This document shows, in pieces, positions 39,582-49,202 of a DNA stretch of 64,000 nucleotides (the stretch's first letter is position 1; every line of letters begins with the position of its first letter). This DNA is from Megaera sp965229545 (lineage in GTDB: Bacteria > Pseudomonadota > Alphaproteobacteria > Rickettsiales > Rickettsiaceae). A program made the translations under genes and the position numbers. The stretch spans positions 1,116,001 through 1,180,000 of the forward strand of contig OZ245887.1 of the NCBI GenBank assembly GCA_965229545.1, read 5' to 3'. Below the pieces are notes generated by a model. It saw only the letters and a list, made by a program, of their open reading frames with translations. It was not told the origin of the DNA and searched no databases.

Positions 39582-39694
39582 TTCATAAACTTACTATCTT
39601 CTATTTTTAAGTTAAATATTTAGTTGCTGTGATCAGTAAAAAGGTCTCCATCTTATTACCTTGCTCTATGAAATAATTCTCAAATTCCAATCTA
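39582..39694 (+). repeat. Diverged direct repeat, right copy (start of a lost DMT paralogue)
   Basis: It aligns with 37682-37789. On the minus strand the ATG here opens MKFVFKEYLYY, similar to MKLLSKEQVGSLY of the DMT transporter at 36831-37688. The frame then runs into the IS630 end. The first codons and leader of a second DMT gene survive; the rest is gone. Confidence 0.7.
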
Positions 39695-39841
39695 CTTAAG
39701 ATAAGCAAACAGAGAATTTAGACCTTCCATACTTCAGGATATGCTTATAGTTCTCAATAGAAAATTTTTAACTATAATGCTAGTTTATTGCAGAATCGTA
39801 AAGTATTTAAGATTCAGCTTAAAAACAATTTTAATTTAAAA

Positions 39842-40567
39842 ATGAAGTCCAAAAAGAAACTAGATCCAATTTTGCTTAGCCTAGATAGGCTAAGTGATGT
39901 GCTCAATGTTCAAGTAAGGCATAGTTCTAAAGCTAAACGTATTATTATTAAAATACAGCACAAAAAACTTGAATTAGTTTTACCTAATAAGAATATTAAC
40001 GCAGGCTATAAATTTCTGTTAGAAAAAGAGCCTTGGATTAGAAGAAAACTACAAGCTGTAGAAAAAGAAGAGTATGTGGATACTAAAAATATTCCTTTAT
40101 TGGGGAAGGAGTATTTATTATTAAATGTTGATTCTATTCGCAATAAAGTCCAAATTAAGGAAAATGTAATTCATGTAGACTCATTACCAAATTATCACCA
40201 CGAAACATTGATTAAATTTTTACAGAATAAGCTGCTTTTAGAAATAACGGATATTGTTAATCGTTTCAGTAAGCAGTATCAATTAAAATTCTCTAAAATT
40301 AAGATTACAAATGCTAAAACTAGATGGGGAAGTTGCTCAAGTAATTTAATCCTGCGCTTTAATTGGCGCCTTATTTTTGCGCCGCAGGAAGTATTAAATT
40401 ATGTAATAATACACGAAATGTGCCATTTGGTAGAAATGAGCCACAGTAAGACTTTTTGGGATTTGGTAGCAAAGCTCTATCCCGAATATAGAACTGCTAA
40501 GTTGTGGTTAAAAGAAAATGGAAGTAGCTTATACCGATATTTGCAAACAGAGTATTGCTTAAAATAA
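39842..40567 (+). CDS. YgjP-like zinc metallopeptidase (DUF45, WLM/SprT-type)
   Basis: The protein is about 241 residues from ATG 39842. A TTG 18 codons upstream is less likely. It has the YgjP/DUF45 pattern: KTRWGSCSSNLILRFNWRLIFAP near residue 160, then HEMCHLVEMSHSKTFW with the HExxH zinc site and a third His. Family members are intracellular metalloproteases of uncertain substrate. The gene stands alone between the IS630 copy and mnmA. Confidence 0.85.
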   Translation: MKSKKKLDPILLSLDRLSDVLNVQVRHSSKAKRIIIKIQHKKLELVLPNKNINAGYKFLLEKEPWIRRKLQAVEKEEYVDTKNIPLLGKEYLLLNVDSIRNKVQIKENVIHVDSLPNYHHETLIKFLQNKLLLEITDIVNRFSKQYQLKFSKIKITNAKTRWGSCSSNLILRFNWRLIFAPQEVLNYVIIHEMCHLVEMSHSKTFWDLVAKLYPEYRTAKLWLKENGSSLYRYLQTEYCLK

Positions 40568-40711
40568 ATTTACCTGGCTTAACAATAGGGGAAAAGCAGC
40601 TTAGGAGTACACAATCTTATAAAGGTTGTGTAGTATGGTGCATCGGTTTGATTCTTGCAATTCGTACTTAAATTTAATATAATTCGCTCCTTGAGGAAAA
40701 AAAGGTTTATT

Positions 40712-41788
40712 ATGCCTAAAACTATTGTTGTAGCAATGTCCGGAGGAGTGGATAGCTCTGTAGTAGCAGCAATGATGCATGAGCAAGGCCATAAAGTTAT
40801 AGGTATTACTTTACAGTTATATGATCACGGGGCTGTACTACAAAAAAAGGGAGCATGCTGTGCAGGTCAAGATATTTATGACGCCAAAATGGTTGCAGAT
40901 AGGATTGGTATACCTCATTATGTCCTAAATTATGAAAACCTGTTTCGGCAAAAAGTTATTGATGATTTTGTTGATAGTTATGCCAGAGGTGAAACCCCTT
41001 TACCTTGCGTACGCTGTAATCAGTCTGTTAAATTTAAAGATTTATTAAAATTTGCAAAAGAACTTGGCGGAGATGCTCTTGCTACTGGCCACTATGTGCA
41101 AAAAATTACTAACCATAACACTTCAGAGCTTCATAGAGGTTTAGATCCTTATAAAGACCAAAGTTACTTTTTATTCTCTACCACTAACGAGCAGCTGGAT
41201 TTTCTTGAATTTCCACTGGGTAAATATAGTAAGGAAGAAACAAGAAAATTAGCATTAAAATATGGTCTGGAAGTCGTAGATAAGCCGGATAGCCAGGATA
41301 TTTGTTTTGTGCCAGGGGGGGACTATCGTGAGATCGTAACTAGAATGCGTCCGTCGACTCAGAAACCAGGTAAGTTCGTTCATATTGATGGTTTTGAAGT
41401 GGGGGAGCATAAAGGGATTATAAATTATACAGTAGGCCAGAGAAGAGGCTTGGGTATTTCATATGGTGAACCGATTTATGTTATAAAAATTGACCCTGAA
41501 ACAAATACAGTGTATATTGGCCCGGAATCAGCGTTATTTAAAACTAAATTCATTATAAAAGAAGTAAATTGGCTCGCGGGGGATGTAAATACTAACGACA
41601 TTGATATTGTAGCTAAGGTTAGGTCTACTACTTCTGGCATCAAGGCTAAAATCAATTTTATTACTGATGATAAAATTGAAGTTACTACTCTTGCAGAGGA
41701 GAAAGCAATTACTCCAGGGCAGGCATGTGTGTTATATGATAATAACAGGGTTTTAGGCGGCGGATGGATTACTAGAGATATTCAATAA
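40712..41788 (+). CDS. mnmA: tRNA-specific 2-thiouridylase MnmA
   Basis: MnmA thiolates U34 of tRNAs for Lys, Glu and Gln. From ATG 40712 the protein has 358 residues with the PP-loop AMSGGVDSSVVAAMM, the first catalytic Cys in PCVRCNQSVKF, the second in KPDSQDICFVPGGDY, and the C-terminal barrel. A longer frame to 40655 has no good ribosome site; the ATG has GAGGAAAA upstream. Confidence 0.96.
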   Translation: MPKTIVVAMSGGVDSSVVAAMMHEQGHKVIGITLQLYDHGAVLQKKGACCAGQDIYDAKMVADRIGIPHYVLNYENLFRQKVIDDFVDSYARGETPLPCVRCNQSVKFKDLLKFAKELGGDALATGHYVQKITNHNTSELHRGLDPYKDQSYFLFSTTNEQLDFLEFPLGKYSKEETRKLALKYGLEVVDKPDSQDICFVPGGDYREIVTRMRPSTQKPGKFVHIDGFEVGEHKGIINYTVGQRRGLGISYGEPIYVIKIDPETNTVYIGPESALFKTKFIIKEVNWLAGDVNTNDIDIVAKVRSTTSGIKAKINFITDDKIEVTTLAEEKAITPGQACVLYDNNRVLGGGWITRDIQ

Positions 41789-41812
41789 TTATTAAAATAA
41801 AAACAGGAAAAA

Positions 41813-43243
41813 ATGAATTTTTTAAAGAAGAAAAGCTTTGAATCTGTAAGAGAAGCAGGAAGTTCAAGTGGGCTTGATAAAACATTATCGGCTTTTGATC
41901 TAGTACTTCTAGGCCTTGGGGCTATAGTAGGTACTGGTGTATTTACTTTAACAGGATTAGTGGCTGCCCAGTACTCTGGCCCGGCGGTAACACTTTCTTA
42001 TTTAATTGCTGGATGTACCTGTATTTTTGTAGCTCTAGCTTATACCGAACTTGCTACAATGCTGCCGACTTCTGGTAGTATTTATACTTATTCTTATGTG
42101 GCGTTTGGAGAAATATTTGCCTGGTTAATTGGTAGTTTAATAATTATAGAACTCGGTTTTGCTTCTTCGGCAGTTGCAGGTAGCTGGTCTGCTTATGTGC
42201 AGGGGATCTTAGATTCAGCTGGGTATCATCTTCCTGAACAGTTTGGAAAATCTCCTTTTGAAGAAGGGGTATTTAATATTCCCGCCTTTGCTATAATAGT
42301 TTTTGTTGGGTTTATGTTATACTTTGGTACTAAAGATAGTAAGAGGTTAAATAACATTTTGGTGTTTATAAAAATGATAGCGATATTTGCTTTCATGCTT
42401 TTCGCTGCTCCTCATTTCGACGCTACAAACTGGGAAAATTTCATACCTAATGGTTTTGATGATGTATTAATCGGTTCCTCAATTCTGTTTTTCGCCTTTA
42501 CTGGATTCGGGGTGCTTGCGAGCGCAGCAGAAGAATGTAAAAACCCAAAACGTGATCTTATGATCGGTATTATTGGTTCGCTAGTTTTGGCTACGGTTGT
42601 TTATATGATTGTAGGAGGATTAGCGACTGGGATTATCCCTTATACGGAATTAAATAATGCCCAGCCTCTGGCTCACGCTTTAAAATTTAATAACAGTAAT
42701 ATTGGCTCGGCTTTAGTTGCGACAGGTGGTATAGCTGGTATGACTACTGTTATAATGATGAATATTTACGGTCAATCCCGTATTTTTTATGTAATTGCAA
42801 GGGATGGGTTGTTACCGAAGTTTCTGGCAAAATTACATCATAAATATGATAGTCCTCACATAACGATTATAATGTTTACAAGTATATTTGCCGTTATGGC
42901 CGCATTTTGCCCTTGTTCCATACTAGCGCAACTTTCTAGTATGGCGGCTCTTCTTGATTATGTAGTGGTAGCTATTATAGTTATGATATTTAGGCTTCGT
43001 TTGCCAAATGTGGAAAGGCCATTTAAGTGTCCAGCAGTATTTATAATAGCTCCCACAGCTCTTATTGCCTCAATATGGCTATTATTCAAGCAAATAATTG
43101 GTAAAGATGGCTCATTGCTTTTAACAGGAGAAATTATTATCTACTGGTTTGTAATTATATTTATTTTATATCTCCTAAATGTAGCGGCTTGCTTTCGAAA
43201 TGAGAGTGGCTCGCTTTCATCGATAAAAACGGGCTCAAATTAA
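41813..43243 (+). CDS. Amino-acid permease (APC superfamily, cationic amino-acid type)
   Basis: The 476-residue protein has about 12-13 helices. It shows the APC signature LLGLGAIVGTGVFTLTGLVAA in helix 1, IFVALAYTELATMLPTSGSIYTY in helices 2-3, and FFAFTGFGVLASAAEECKNPKRD in helix 6. This fits the CAT/YhdG group that imports basic or other amino acids from the host. Its last 60 or so bases form one arm of a perfect 89-bp inverted repeat. Confidence 0.88.
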   Translation: MNFLKKKSFESVREAGSSSGLDKTLSAFDLVLLGLGAIVGTGVFTLTGLVAAQYSGPAVTLSYLIAGCTCIFVALAYTELATMLPTSGSIYTYSYVAFGEIFAWLIGSLIIIELGFASSAVAGSWSAYVQGILDSAGYHLPEQFGKSPFEEGVFNIPAFAIIVFVGFMLYFGTKDSKRLNNILVFIKMIAIFAFMLFAAPHFDATNWENFIPNGFDDVLIGSSILFFAFTGFGVLASAAEECKNPKRDLMIGIIGSLVLATVVYMIVGGLATGIIPYTELNNAQPLAHALKFNNSNIGSALVATGGIAGMTTVIMMNIYGQSRIFYVIARDGLLPKFLAKLHHKYDSPHITIIMFTSIFAVMAAFCPCSILAQLSSMAALLDYVVVAIIVMIFRLRLPNVERPFKCPAVFIIAPTALIASIWLLFKQIIGKDGSLLLTGEIIIYWFVIIFILYLLNVAACFRNESGSLSSIKTGSN

Positions 43244-43708
43244 ATGATTTTATAAATTCACCTTGGCTTGATTTAATTGACACTGAAAATATCACGGCTC
43301 ACATTAAGTGATTTTATCTTTTATTCTGGCTCACTGTATTGATTCTGTAGATCTATCTTTTTTGACCAAATATTGAGGTAATTTATTGGGTAATTGACAG
43401 AAATGAAAGAAAAATGCTAGTTCATGTTGAATTTGGATTGCTCTTGTAGTTAGTGCTATTATTCAAAGAAAACTTGATTTTTAGAGTTATTATATAATAA
43501 TTATTACATTATTATCAATTAATTTATTCTAATTTTTATTGTATAAGTAATGACCGTTTTTATCGAACCTTGAATTCATAAATTAACTGGATATTAACTT
43601 TATAGAGTCAAATAATGTGAGCCAAGGTGAATTTATAAAATCATTTAATTTGAGCCCGTTTTTATCGATGAAAGCGAGCCACTCTCATTTCGAAAGCAAG
43701 CCGCTACA
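43180..43708. repeat. Perfect 89-bp inverted repeat around a 351-bp core
   Basis: Bases 43180-43268 are the exact reverse complement of 43620-43708. The left arm starts within the last codons of the amino-acid permease and runs past its stop; the right arm is a second, reversed copy of that 3' end. The core has no gene but holds partial echoes of the arm sequence (a GGCTCACATTAAGTGATTTTAT-like stretch near 43296 and a CGATAAAAACGG-type stretch near 43555-43568). Perfect identity means recent origin or gene conversion. Confidence 0.85.
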
Positions 43709-43836
43709 CCTAAAAGTGCTTTTCTTCAGAAAAGGAGAAAAAGTTTAATTAATTATAAGTCCAAGTAGAAAGGAAAAGAGCAGTTAAATCAATTCTCTTC
43801 TAACTTGTGCTTTATTCATAATAAGGTACAAGTGTT

Positions 43837-43879
43837 GTGCGCCAAGCATACTAGTCCACCCCTGTGCCAGGTGAGAAGT
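43837..43879 (+). mobile_element. Possible 5' fragment of a group II intron
   Basis: The segment begins GTGCGCCAAGC, a GUGYG-type group II intron start, and has CAGGTGAGAAGTCC, similar to a conserved domain I stretch of such introns. It breaks off where the IS630 fragment begins. It differs from the two intron starts at 45531 and 52290. Confidence 0.35.
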
Positions 43880-44268
43880 CCACTTTACTATTCCATAACG
43901 TATAATCCATTCCCAATTCGTCAGGTGTATGTGATAAAATTTTAGATTTTAATTCCTCTTCTTGATTTTTACTGATTTTAGATCCTGTTCTCCTACCTTT
44001 ACTCCTCGCTTCTTATAGCGAAAGCTTTCTTCCTTATAAATTTTGTACTCTTTAAGATATTTCCATATAGAACTCCTAGAAAACCCAAAGGTAATAGATG
44101 CTTGTTTCTTGCTTATTCCATGTATAACTATTGCTTCCACTGCTTTCTTTCTTAATATCTTGAGATCGCTTGGTGATAATTTTTTATTAGACATTTTGTG
44201 ATTACTCTTGATACAATATCATTATATCATTTCTCTAATGTTAGTTCAATATTTAAAGGCCGGAGTAA
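43880..44268 (-). mobile_element. Truncated IS630 copy 3
   Basis: This 389-base piece matches copy 1 bases 3397-3783: the right inverted repeat, the start codon region and about the first 100 codons of the transposase. A two-base CT insertion near 43991 shifts the frame after residue 68. The inner end lacks any repeat. It truncates the group II intron reverse transcriptase next to it, with TA at 44269-44270 on the intact side. Confidence 0.9.
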
Positions 44269-44959
44269 TAGTATAAAATACTTCTCCATCAATTACTCCA
44301 GCTTTTAACCACCCTTTAATAATTCGTCTTTTCATTGGGGTAATGGCAAGCTTATTTAGCAATACTTGGTGATTTATATTGTCAAAACACCCAGATATGT
44401 CAGCATCTAGTACATAACCTGTTTTTTTCGTAATTGCATTATGTATGGCGACAATTGCATCGTGCCCAGACCTGCCAGGTCTGAAACCATAAGAGTTAGG
44501 CTCAAATTTTGCCTCCCACTCAGGTTCCAGTGCCATCTTTAAAAGTGCTTGTTTTGCTCTATCTTCTATCGTAGGTATACCAAGAGGACGTTTTTCATTA
44601 GTCCCACTTTTCGCAATCCAGATTCTTCTTAATGCTTTGCTCCTTCCCTTTAAATTAATTGATAAAGCTAAGTTCATCCTTTCTCTTTGGGTAAGAGCTA
44701 TTTTTCCATCTATCCCAGCTGTCTTGCGTCCTCTGTTATCTTGGCTTACCTTGCGAGTAGCGAGTATTCGTGCACTTGTTGACGCTAACATCAATCTTTG
44801 TAACTTATGCACAAGTTTGATATTATCTTGTTGCATGGCTCGATAAATTCGTTTTTGTAGCTTAAATGTTTTAATTTCTAGCTTTCGCCAAGGAATCTCA
44901 TTCCATTCATACCTAATCATAATGATTGGCTCATATAACCTATTAACTACTACTAACAA
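44269..44959 (-). pseudogene. Group II intron reverse transcriptase/maturase, N-terminal fragment
   Basis: About 228 residues of an LtrA-type protein remain: IPWRKLEIKTFKLQKRIYRA at the start, KRPLGIPTIEDRAKQALLKM, YGFRPGRSGHDAI and VLDADISGCFDNINH. These are RT blocks 0-4. The YADD catalytic block, maturase domain and any endonuclease are lost to the IS630 insertion. It is a different lineage from the maturase at 50414-51730. Confidence 0.88.
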
Positions 44960-45531
44960 ACTTTACCATCCAAACCATCGTGTCTCCGTCTGCTTATCCT
45001 AGGTATTATACCCTAGGCATTTGCTTCTGAGACAATCCCTCTAACATAGAGCTTGCGGTTGGCACCTTCTTCAATATGCTTACATTATCAAAAATAGGAA
45101 AATGTATTGAGCCATAATGAAGAGCAATATGTTAGTTACCCTGTTCTATATTATAATTTCATGTTGAGGTTAGGTGCTTGCTTTCCTCCGAGGATATTTA
45201 AGAACATCAAATCAGACTCGACCATTCTGATTTCTATTATCCCTTCACCTTTTGGTAATGCGTACTTATCAACTCTATTTCGCATTTCGAATATGACGAA
45301 GGTTCTAATACAAATTTCTCTCGTCACCATACTCAACTTTGTTCGAGAGGATTCCCAATAGAGTTTTGAGTTACTCCCTTTTATGCCATGCTTGCACAAT
45401 TATATTTGCCAGTTATAATCGTGTGGCATATACTTTTATCCCGATGTCTGGGAAGATGGAATTTAACCATCAATATAATATAGCTTGTCTTTATCTTTCT
45501 TTGAATCTGATAAAGAAGTTTCAGGTCGCAC
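44269..45531 (-). mobile_element. Group II intron, 5' part with truncated maturase gene
   Basis: On the minus strand the intron starts GTGCGACCTG at 45531. It runs through about 570 bases of domain I-III-type sequence into the reverse transcriptase frame, which is cut by IS630 at 44268. The catalytic domain V and the 3' end are missing. It cannot splice or retrohome by itself. Confidence 0.75.
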
Positions 45532-46029
45532 AATCAAAATATTCAAGAAAAGTCCCTATAGATAATAACCCTATAGCTTTTTTTTGTTCCCTGCTAAGTT
45601 TTGTTTGGTTTGATCCGTGCATAAAATTAAAAAATTTTAGTTTTATTAATTAGTTATTTAATTTGACACTTATATTAAAGAATTTTCAATTAAAAATGAT
45701 CTAATAATAAAAATAAATTTCTATATTTCTAAATGTATTAATTTTTAGTTATATGAAATATTAACTATACGACGAGAGTTCGCTAATATTATGGAAGAAT
45801 TACTATATTAAAATCAGCTGATAAATTATTTTGGATTGAGGTTCAAGAGATATTAAATGAGCTCTTTGCTTTCCCTATTTATGCTTTAGTTAAAGATTAG
45901 CCTTTGTTTAATTACAAGTATTTTTATAAATCACACAATTAAATGATTGCTTTTGGTCGATCTTACGCTTAAGCAAAATGGGTTATTATTCCTTATTACC
46001 TATTTTGCTAAACAGTTTGATAGGATAAG
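45532..46029. other. 498-base gene-free stretch with a short coding relic
   Basis: The stretch is very AT-rich. A plus-strand open piece at 45808-45900 reads LFWIEVQEILNELFAFPIY and then stops; it looks like the end of a lost gene but matches nothing I recognise. The right end holds the hairpin described at 45972. Confidence 0.4.
45972..46009 (-). terminator. Hairpin after rplS, possible terminator
   Basis: AGCAAAATGGGT and ACCTATTTTGCT form a 12-bp stem with one G-T pair and a 14-base loop, 21 bases past the rplS stop. It lacks a clear T-tail on the minus strand, so termination is uncertain. Confidence 0.4.
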
Positions 46030-46407
46030 CTATTTTTTCTTGATATGTGCTATTTTTTCTTTAATACGACCTGCCTTACCACTTAATTCTCTTAAATAGA
46101 GGAGCTTAGAGCGTCTTACCACACCCCGTTTTATAACCTCGATTTTATTAACAACCGGAGAATATGTCATAAATTTTCTTTCCACTCCTTCTCCGTGGCT
46201 TACTTTGCGGACAACAAAAGAAGAGGCAATGCCCCTGTTTCTTTTAGCTATCACCACTCCTTCGTACACTTGAAGTCTTTCAGTGGTTCCGTCTATCACT
46301 CTAACACTTACTGCAACCGTATCTCCTGCTCGGAAGTCGGGTATAATTTTGTTTTGAAGCAAATTTGTGATTTCTTTAGCTTCATACTGCGCGATTAAAT
46401 TTTCCAT
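46030..46407 (-). CDS. rplS: 50S ribosomal protein L19
   Basis: The 125-residue L19 shows PDFRAGDTVAVSVRVIDGTTERLQVYEGVVIAKRNRG-type core blocks and the SPVVNKIEVIKRGVVRRSKLLYLR end. It lies at the 30S/50S interface. It follows trmD by 80 bases in the usual trmD-rplS order. Confidence 0.97.
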   Translation of the reverse strand: MENLIAQYEAKEITNLLQNKIIPDFRAGDTVAVSVRVIDGTTERLQVYEGVVIAKRNRGIASSFVVRKVSHGEGVERKFMTYSPVVNKIEVIKRGVVRRSKLLYLRELSGKAGRIKEKIAHIKKK

Positions 46408-46487
46408 TTTTTTATTCCATAATTTATAGTTACCATGTGGTTTCGAGAACCTTAATCATTTATGACTAATATGAGAACATGGGGTAT

Positions 46488-47186
46488 TCACTTTAGCAAA
46501 TCCGGTCTTAATTTTCTTGTGATTTTAACTGATTGAATTTGTTTCCATTTTTCAATCTCCTGATGATTACCTGACAATAAAACCTCTGGTACCTTTCTAC
46601 TTCTCCAGATTGATGGTTTAGTATAAAGAGGGTGTTCAAGTATTTTTTTGTCATTGCCTTTTTTTTCAAATGATTCCTCTTTAAGAGTATCCTGGTTTGC
46701 TAGCACTCCAGGTAATAACCTTATAACACTATCTAGAATCACATTGGCAGCAACTTCACCGCCGGACAAGATATAATCACCTATACTAATCTGCTCCGCA
46801 TTATACTCCTCAATTATTCTTTCGTCAATCCCTTCAAATCTTCCACATAAAATAATTATTTCTTTCTGTTTGCTAATTTTATGAGCAAGATCTTGATTAA
46901 ATAATTTTCCTCTTGGAGAAGGATAATAAATAGTAATTTTTGGATTTTTTGATAGTGCTTTATCCAAAGCAGGACCAATAACATCCGGTCTCATTATGAG
47001 GCCGTTACCTCCGCCGTAAGCTTCATCATCAACATTTTTGTGCTTTGTTAGGCCAAAATCTCTAATATTAATGACATCATACGACCAGATGTTATTTCTA
47101 AGAGCTTTACCTGCTAATGAATAGTTTAAAGACCCAGGAAACATTTCTGGGAATAAAGTAAGAATACTAGCATGAAAAACACTCAT
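46488..47186 (-). CDS. trmD: tRNA (guanine-N1)-methyltransferase TrmD
   Basis: TrmD makes m1G37 in tRNAs and prevents frameshifting. The 232-residue SPOUT protein has LTLFPEMFPG, YGGGNGLIMRPDVI, the trefoil-knot SAM site CGRFEGIDERI and SIGDYILSGGEVAANVI. Length and motifs are normal. It is upstream of rplS. Confidence 0.97.
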   Translation of the reverse strand: MSVFHASILTLFPEMFPGSLNYSLAGKALRNNIWSYDVINIRDFGLTKHKNVDDEAYGGGNGLIMRPDVIGPALDKALSKNPKITIYYPSPRGKLFNQDLAHKISKQKEIIILCGRFEGIDERIIEEYNAEQISIGDYILSGGEVAANVILDSVIRLLPGVLANQDTLKEESFEKKGNDKKILEHPLYTKPSIWRSRKVPEVLLSGNHQEIEKWKQIQSVKITRKLRPDLLK

Positions 47187-47333
47187 TTTTATTATCTCAT
47201 TGCTTACGGCGGTAATTATAACATAAGATAGAAGTATTTAGAACGCGAATATTTTCTAGAAAATTCACAAAATCTTATTGCTTTAAAAACCTTACTAGGT
47301 TATATAGGTGTTATTGGAGTTTTTTATTTATCT

Positions 47334-47410
<77 letters not shown>

Positions 47411-47592
47411 TGCAAATAACTTTTTGACTGCTTACGTCTGGCTAATAATTAAACTTTGTGGTACATAAGATAAGGTCAGTAATCTAATCTAGAGATAATC
47501 TGTAATATAGGTTTATTTAATACCGATTTAGCAATTTAAGTAGAGTTTCTTAAGCCCAGCGCCTTTACTACCATAAATAAAATTTCTAAAAT

Positions 47593-49047
47593 CTATAGTG
47601 AAGGGGTTTGTTCAGTGATTGAAAGTACCCAATCTATGACTTCTGACTCATTTCGGATATTTCCATTAAATATTTTTGAAGGAATTAGTGCTTGTCCTGC
47701 ATTTTTATTTGGGTATATTCTAATTTCTGTTGGATAGAAAAAGTCAAAATTACCACTAGGTGATCTTACACTTTTAGCATAAGAACTGTTGTTTTGAATA
47801 ACTGTTGGAATTCCTATGTGTGTCACTCCAGGGATCTGCAAGATTTGGTTAACAAATGACCAGCATGTACTACGGCAGAAATGGTCGGTAAAAACGAATA
47901 TTTTAGCTTTGAAAGGGGAACTATCTTGATTTGTGTATAAATTAAGATCTTCGTTATAAATTGACCATTTTTTTTCAAAAAAATCATTTCTCTGTTCTAA
48001 AGCAGTAGCAAATTTTTTTATTTCTGCCGCATTTGCCGTTTTTTTGAAATCAAAAAAGTTTTGCTTACTGACCCTAATTTTTTTTATCCAGGTACTATTA
48101 TATTCATGATTTTTGCCTAAATGTTTAATATAATCGTCCCCCCATAGGTTACGAATAATAGGCCTTGCCCAAACTGAGCCACCACCACGATTGCCTCTTA
48201 AATCAAATAATATCCAGTCTTCTTTGGCAAGTTCTTTTAGCTTTGAAAGCATACCAGTATAAGAAACTGTCTCTTCGCGACTTAAATAGAAACTAGGAAT
48301 AGTTATCCATACACCATTTGATACCATTTCAATTTTAAAACGCTGATTAGGTTCTGGTTGTCTGATATTTTTACTGACGTTTAAAGCTTCTTCTGATAAT
48401 TCCGTATATTTAAGTGATATTTTTTGTTCAATTTTATCATTAATAAAAGTTGCAGTTAAAGGAATTGGAATGTAATGATTTCCATTAACTATAAAGCTAA
48501 AAATACTAGCTGTTCTTTGAGAGAATTCAGAATCCTCATTAGCATAAAATGGCATAATATATTTTTCAAAATAATCCCCAATTTTTATGTCATTTATATG
48601 CGTAACTTTATTGCCGATATTAAGTTTATTTAAAGAAGAAACTAAGGGATCCTTATATATAACTATATGGTCATTGCCATATTTGGCTGTTAAGAATCCT
48701 GGATATTTTTCGGGAGAGGTCTGTATATAACTCCTCATACTCATATAAGGGTTACCAAAGCCATTGATATAAAACTTTAATGCATAATAGCAATCATCCT
48801 GGTCTTTTATTCCATCTATTAGTTCCTTGGTATGTAAATATCCATTATCAAACCATTTTCTAAATGCGGGATCGTCTGTATCCTTAAATGGTGCGGAGTT
48901 TTCTTCTATATTTTTTCTAAGATACGTAAGGTCTTGCAAGCATTGGTGTTGGTAGTTTGTTTCTATTTTCTTATCCGTAGATGCAATAGTAAAATTTATG
49001 TTGTATAAACTTACAGAAAAAATAAGTAGGACTCGACAAATCTTCAT
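47593..49047 (-). CDS. Secreted S41 (TSPc)-like peptidase family protein
   Basis: The 484-residue protein starts with a signal peptide (MKICRVLLIFSVSLYNINFTIAS). A helical N-terminal domain is followed by a C-terminal domain with the S41 core: DWILFDLRGNRGGGSVWARPI near residue 282, then KIFVFTDHFCRSTCWSFVNQ near residue 393, where the nucleophile Ser is expected, and a late IGIPT strand. There is no clear PDZ domain. Probably periplasmic or secreted. It is a single gene between tRNA-Pro and the VirB2-type gene. The exact catalytic residue is not certain. Confidence 0.65.
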   Translation of the reverse strand: MKICRVLLIFSVSLYNINFTIASTDKKIETNYQHQCLQDLTYLRKNIEENSAPFKDTDDPAFRKWFDNGYLHTKELIDGIKDQDDCYYALKFYINGFGNPYMSMRSYIQTSPEKYPGFLTAKYGNDHIVIYKDPLVSSLNKLNIGNKVTHINDIKIGDYFEKYIMPFYANEDSEFSQRTASIFSFIVNGNHYIPIPLTATFINDKIEQKISLKYTELSEEALNVSKNIRQPEPNQRFKIEMVSNGVWITIPSFYLSREETVSYTGMLSKLKELAKEDWILFDLRGNRGGGSVWARPIIRNLWGDDYIKHLGKNHEYNSTWIKKIRVSKQNFFDFKKTANAAEIKKFATALEQRNDFFEKKWSIYNEDLNLYTNQDSSPFKAKIFVFTDHFCRSTCWSFVNQILQIPGVTHIGIPTVIQNNSSYAKSVRSPSGNFDFFYPTEIRIYPNKNAGQALIPSKIFNGNIRNESEVIDWVLSITEQTPSL

Positions 49048-49202
49048 ATAACTTATTTTTGTTAATTTGTAACCTAATCTTGGAGAAGTTCCAATTTTTT
49101 ATAGCTTTTAAATTAATTAGCCTAAGAGAAATTTTTAGTGTAGTAGCTAAAAAGGTCTTAAGGGCAGATATAAAGGATTCTGCCCTTAGTTTGGTTAAAA
49201 GT

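Noticed and set aside
43180..43708. Inverted repeat as a simple transcription terminator
   Set aside because: Arms of 89 bp separated by 351 bp are far too large and distant for an intrinsic terminator.
45107..45653. Short plus- and minus-strand frames near 45.1-45.6 kb
   Set aside because: They lie over group II intron domain sequence or AT-rich spacer and match no protein pattern.
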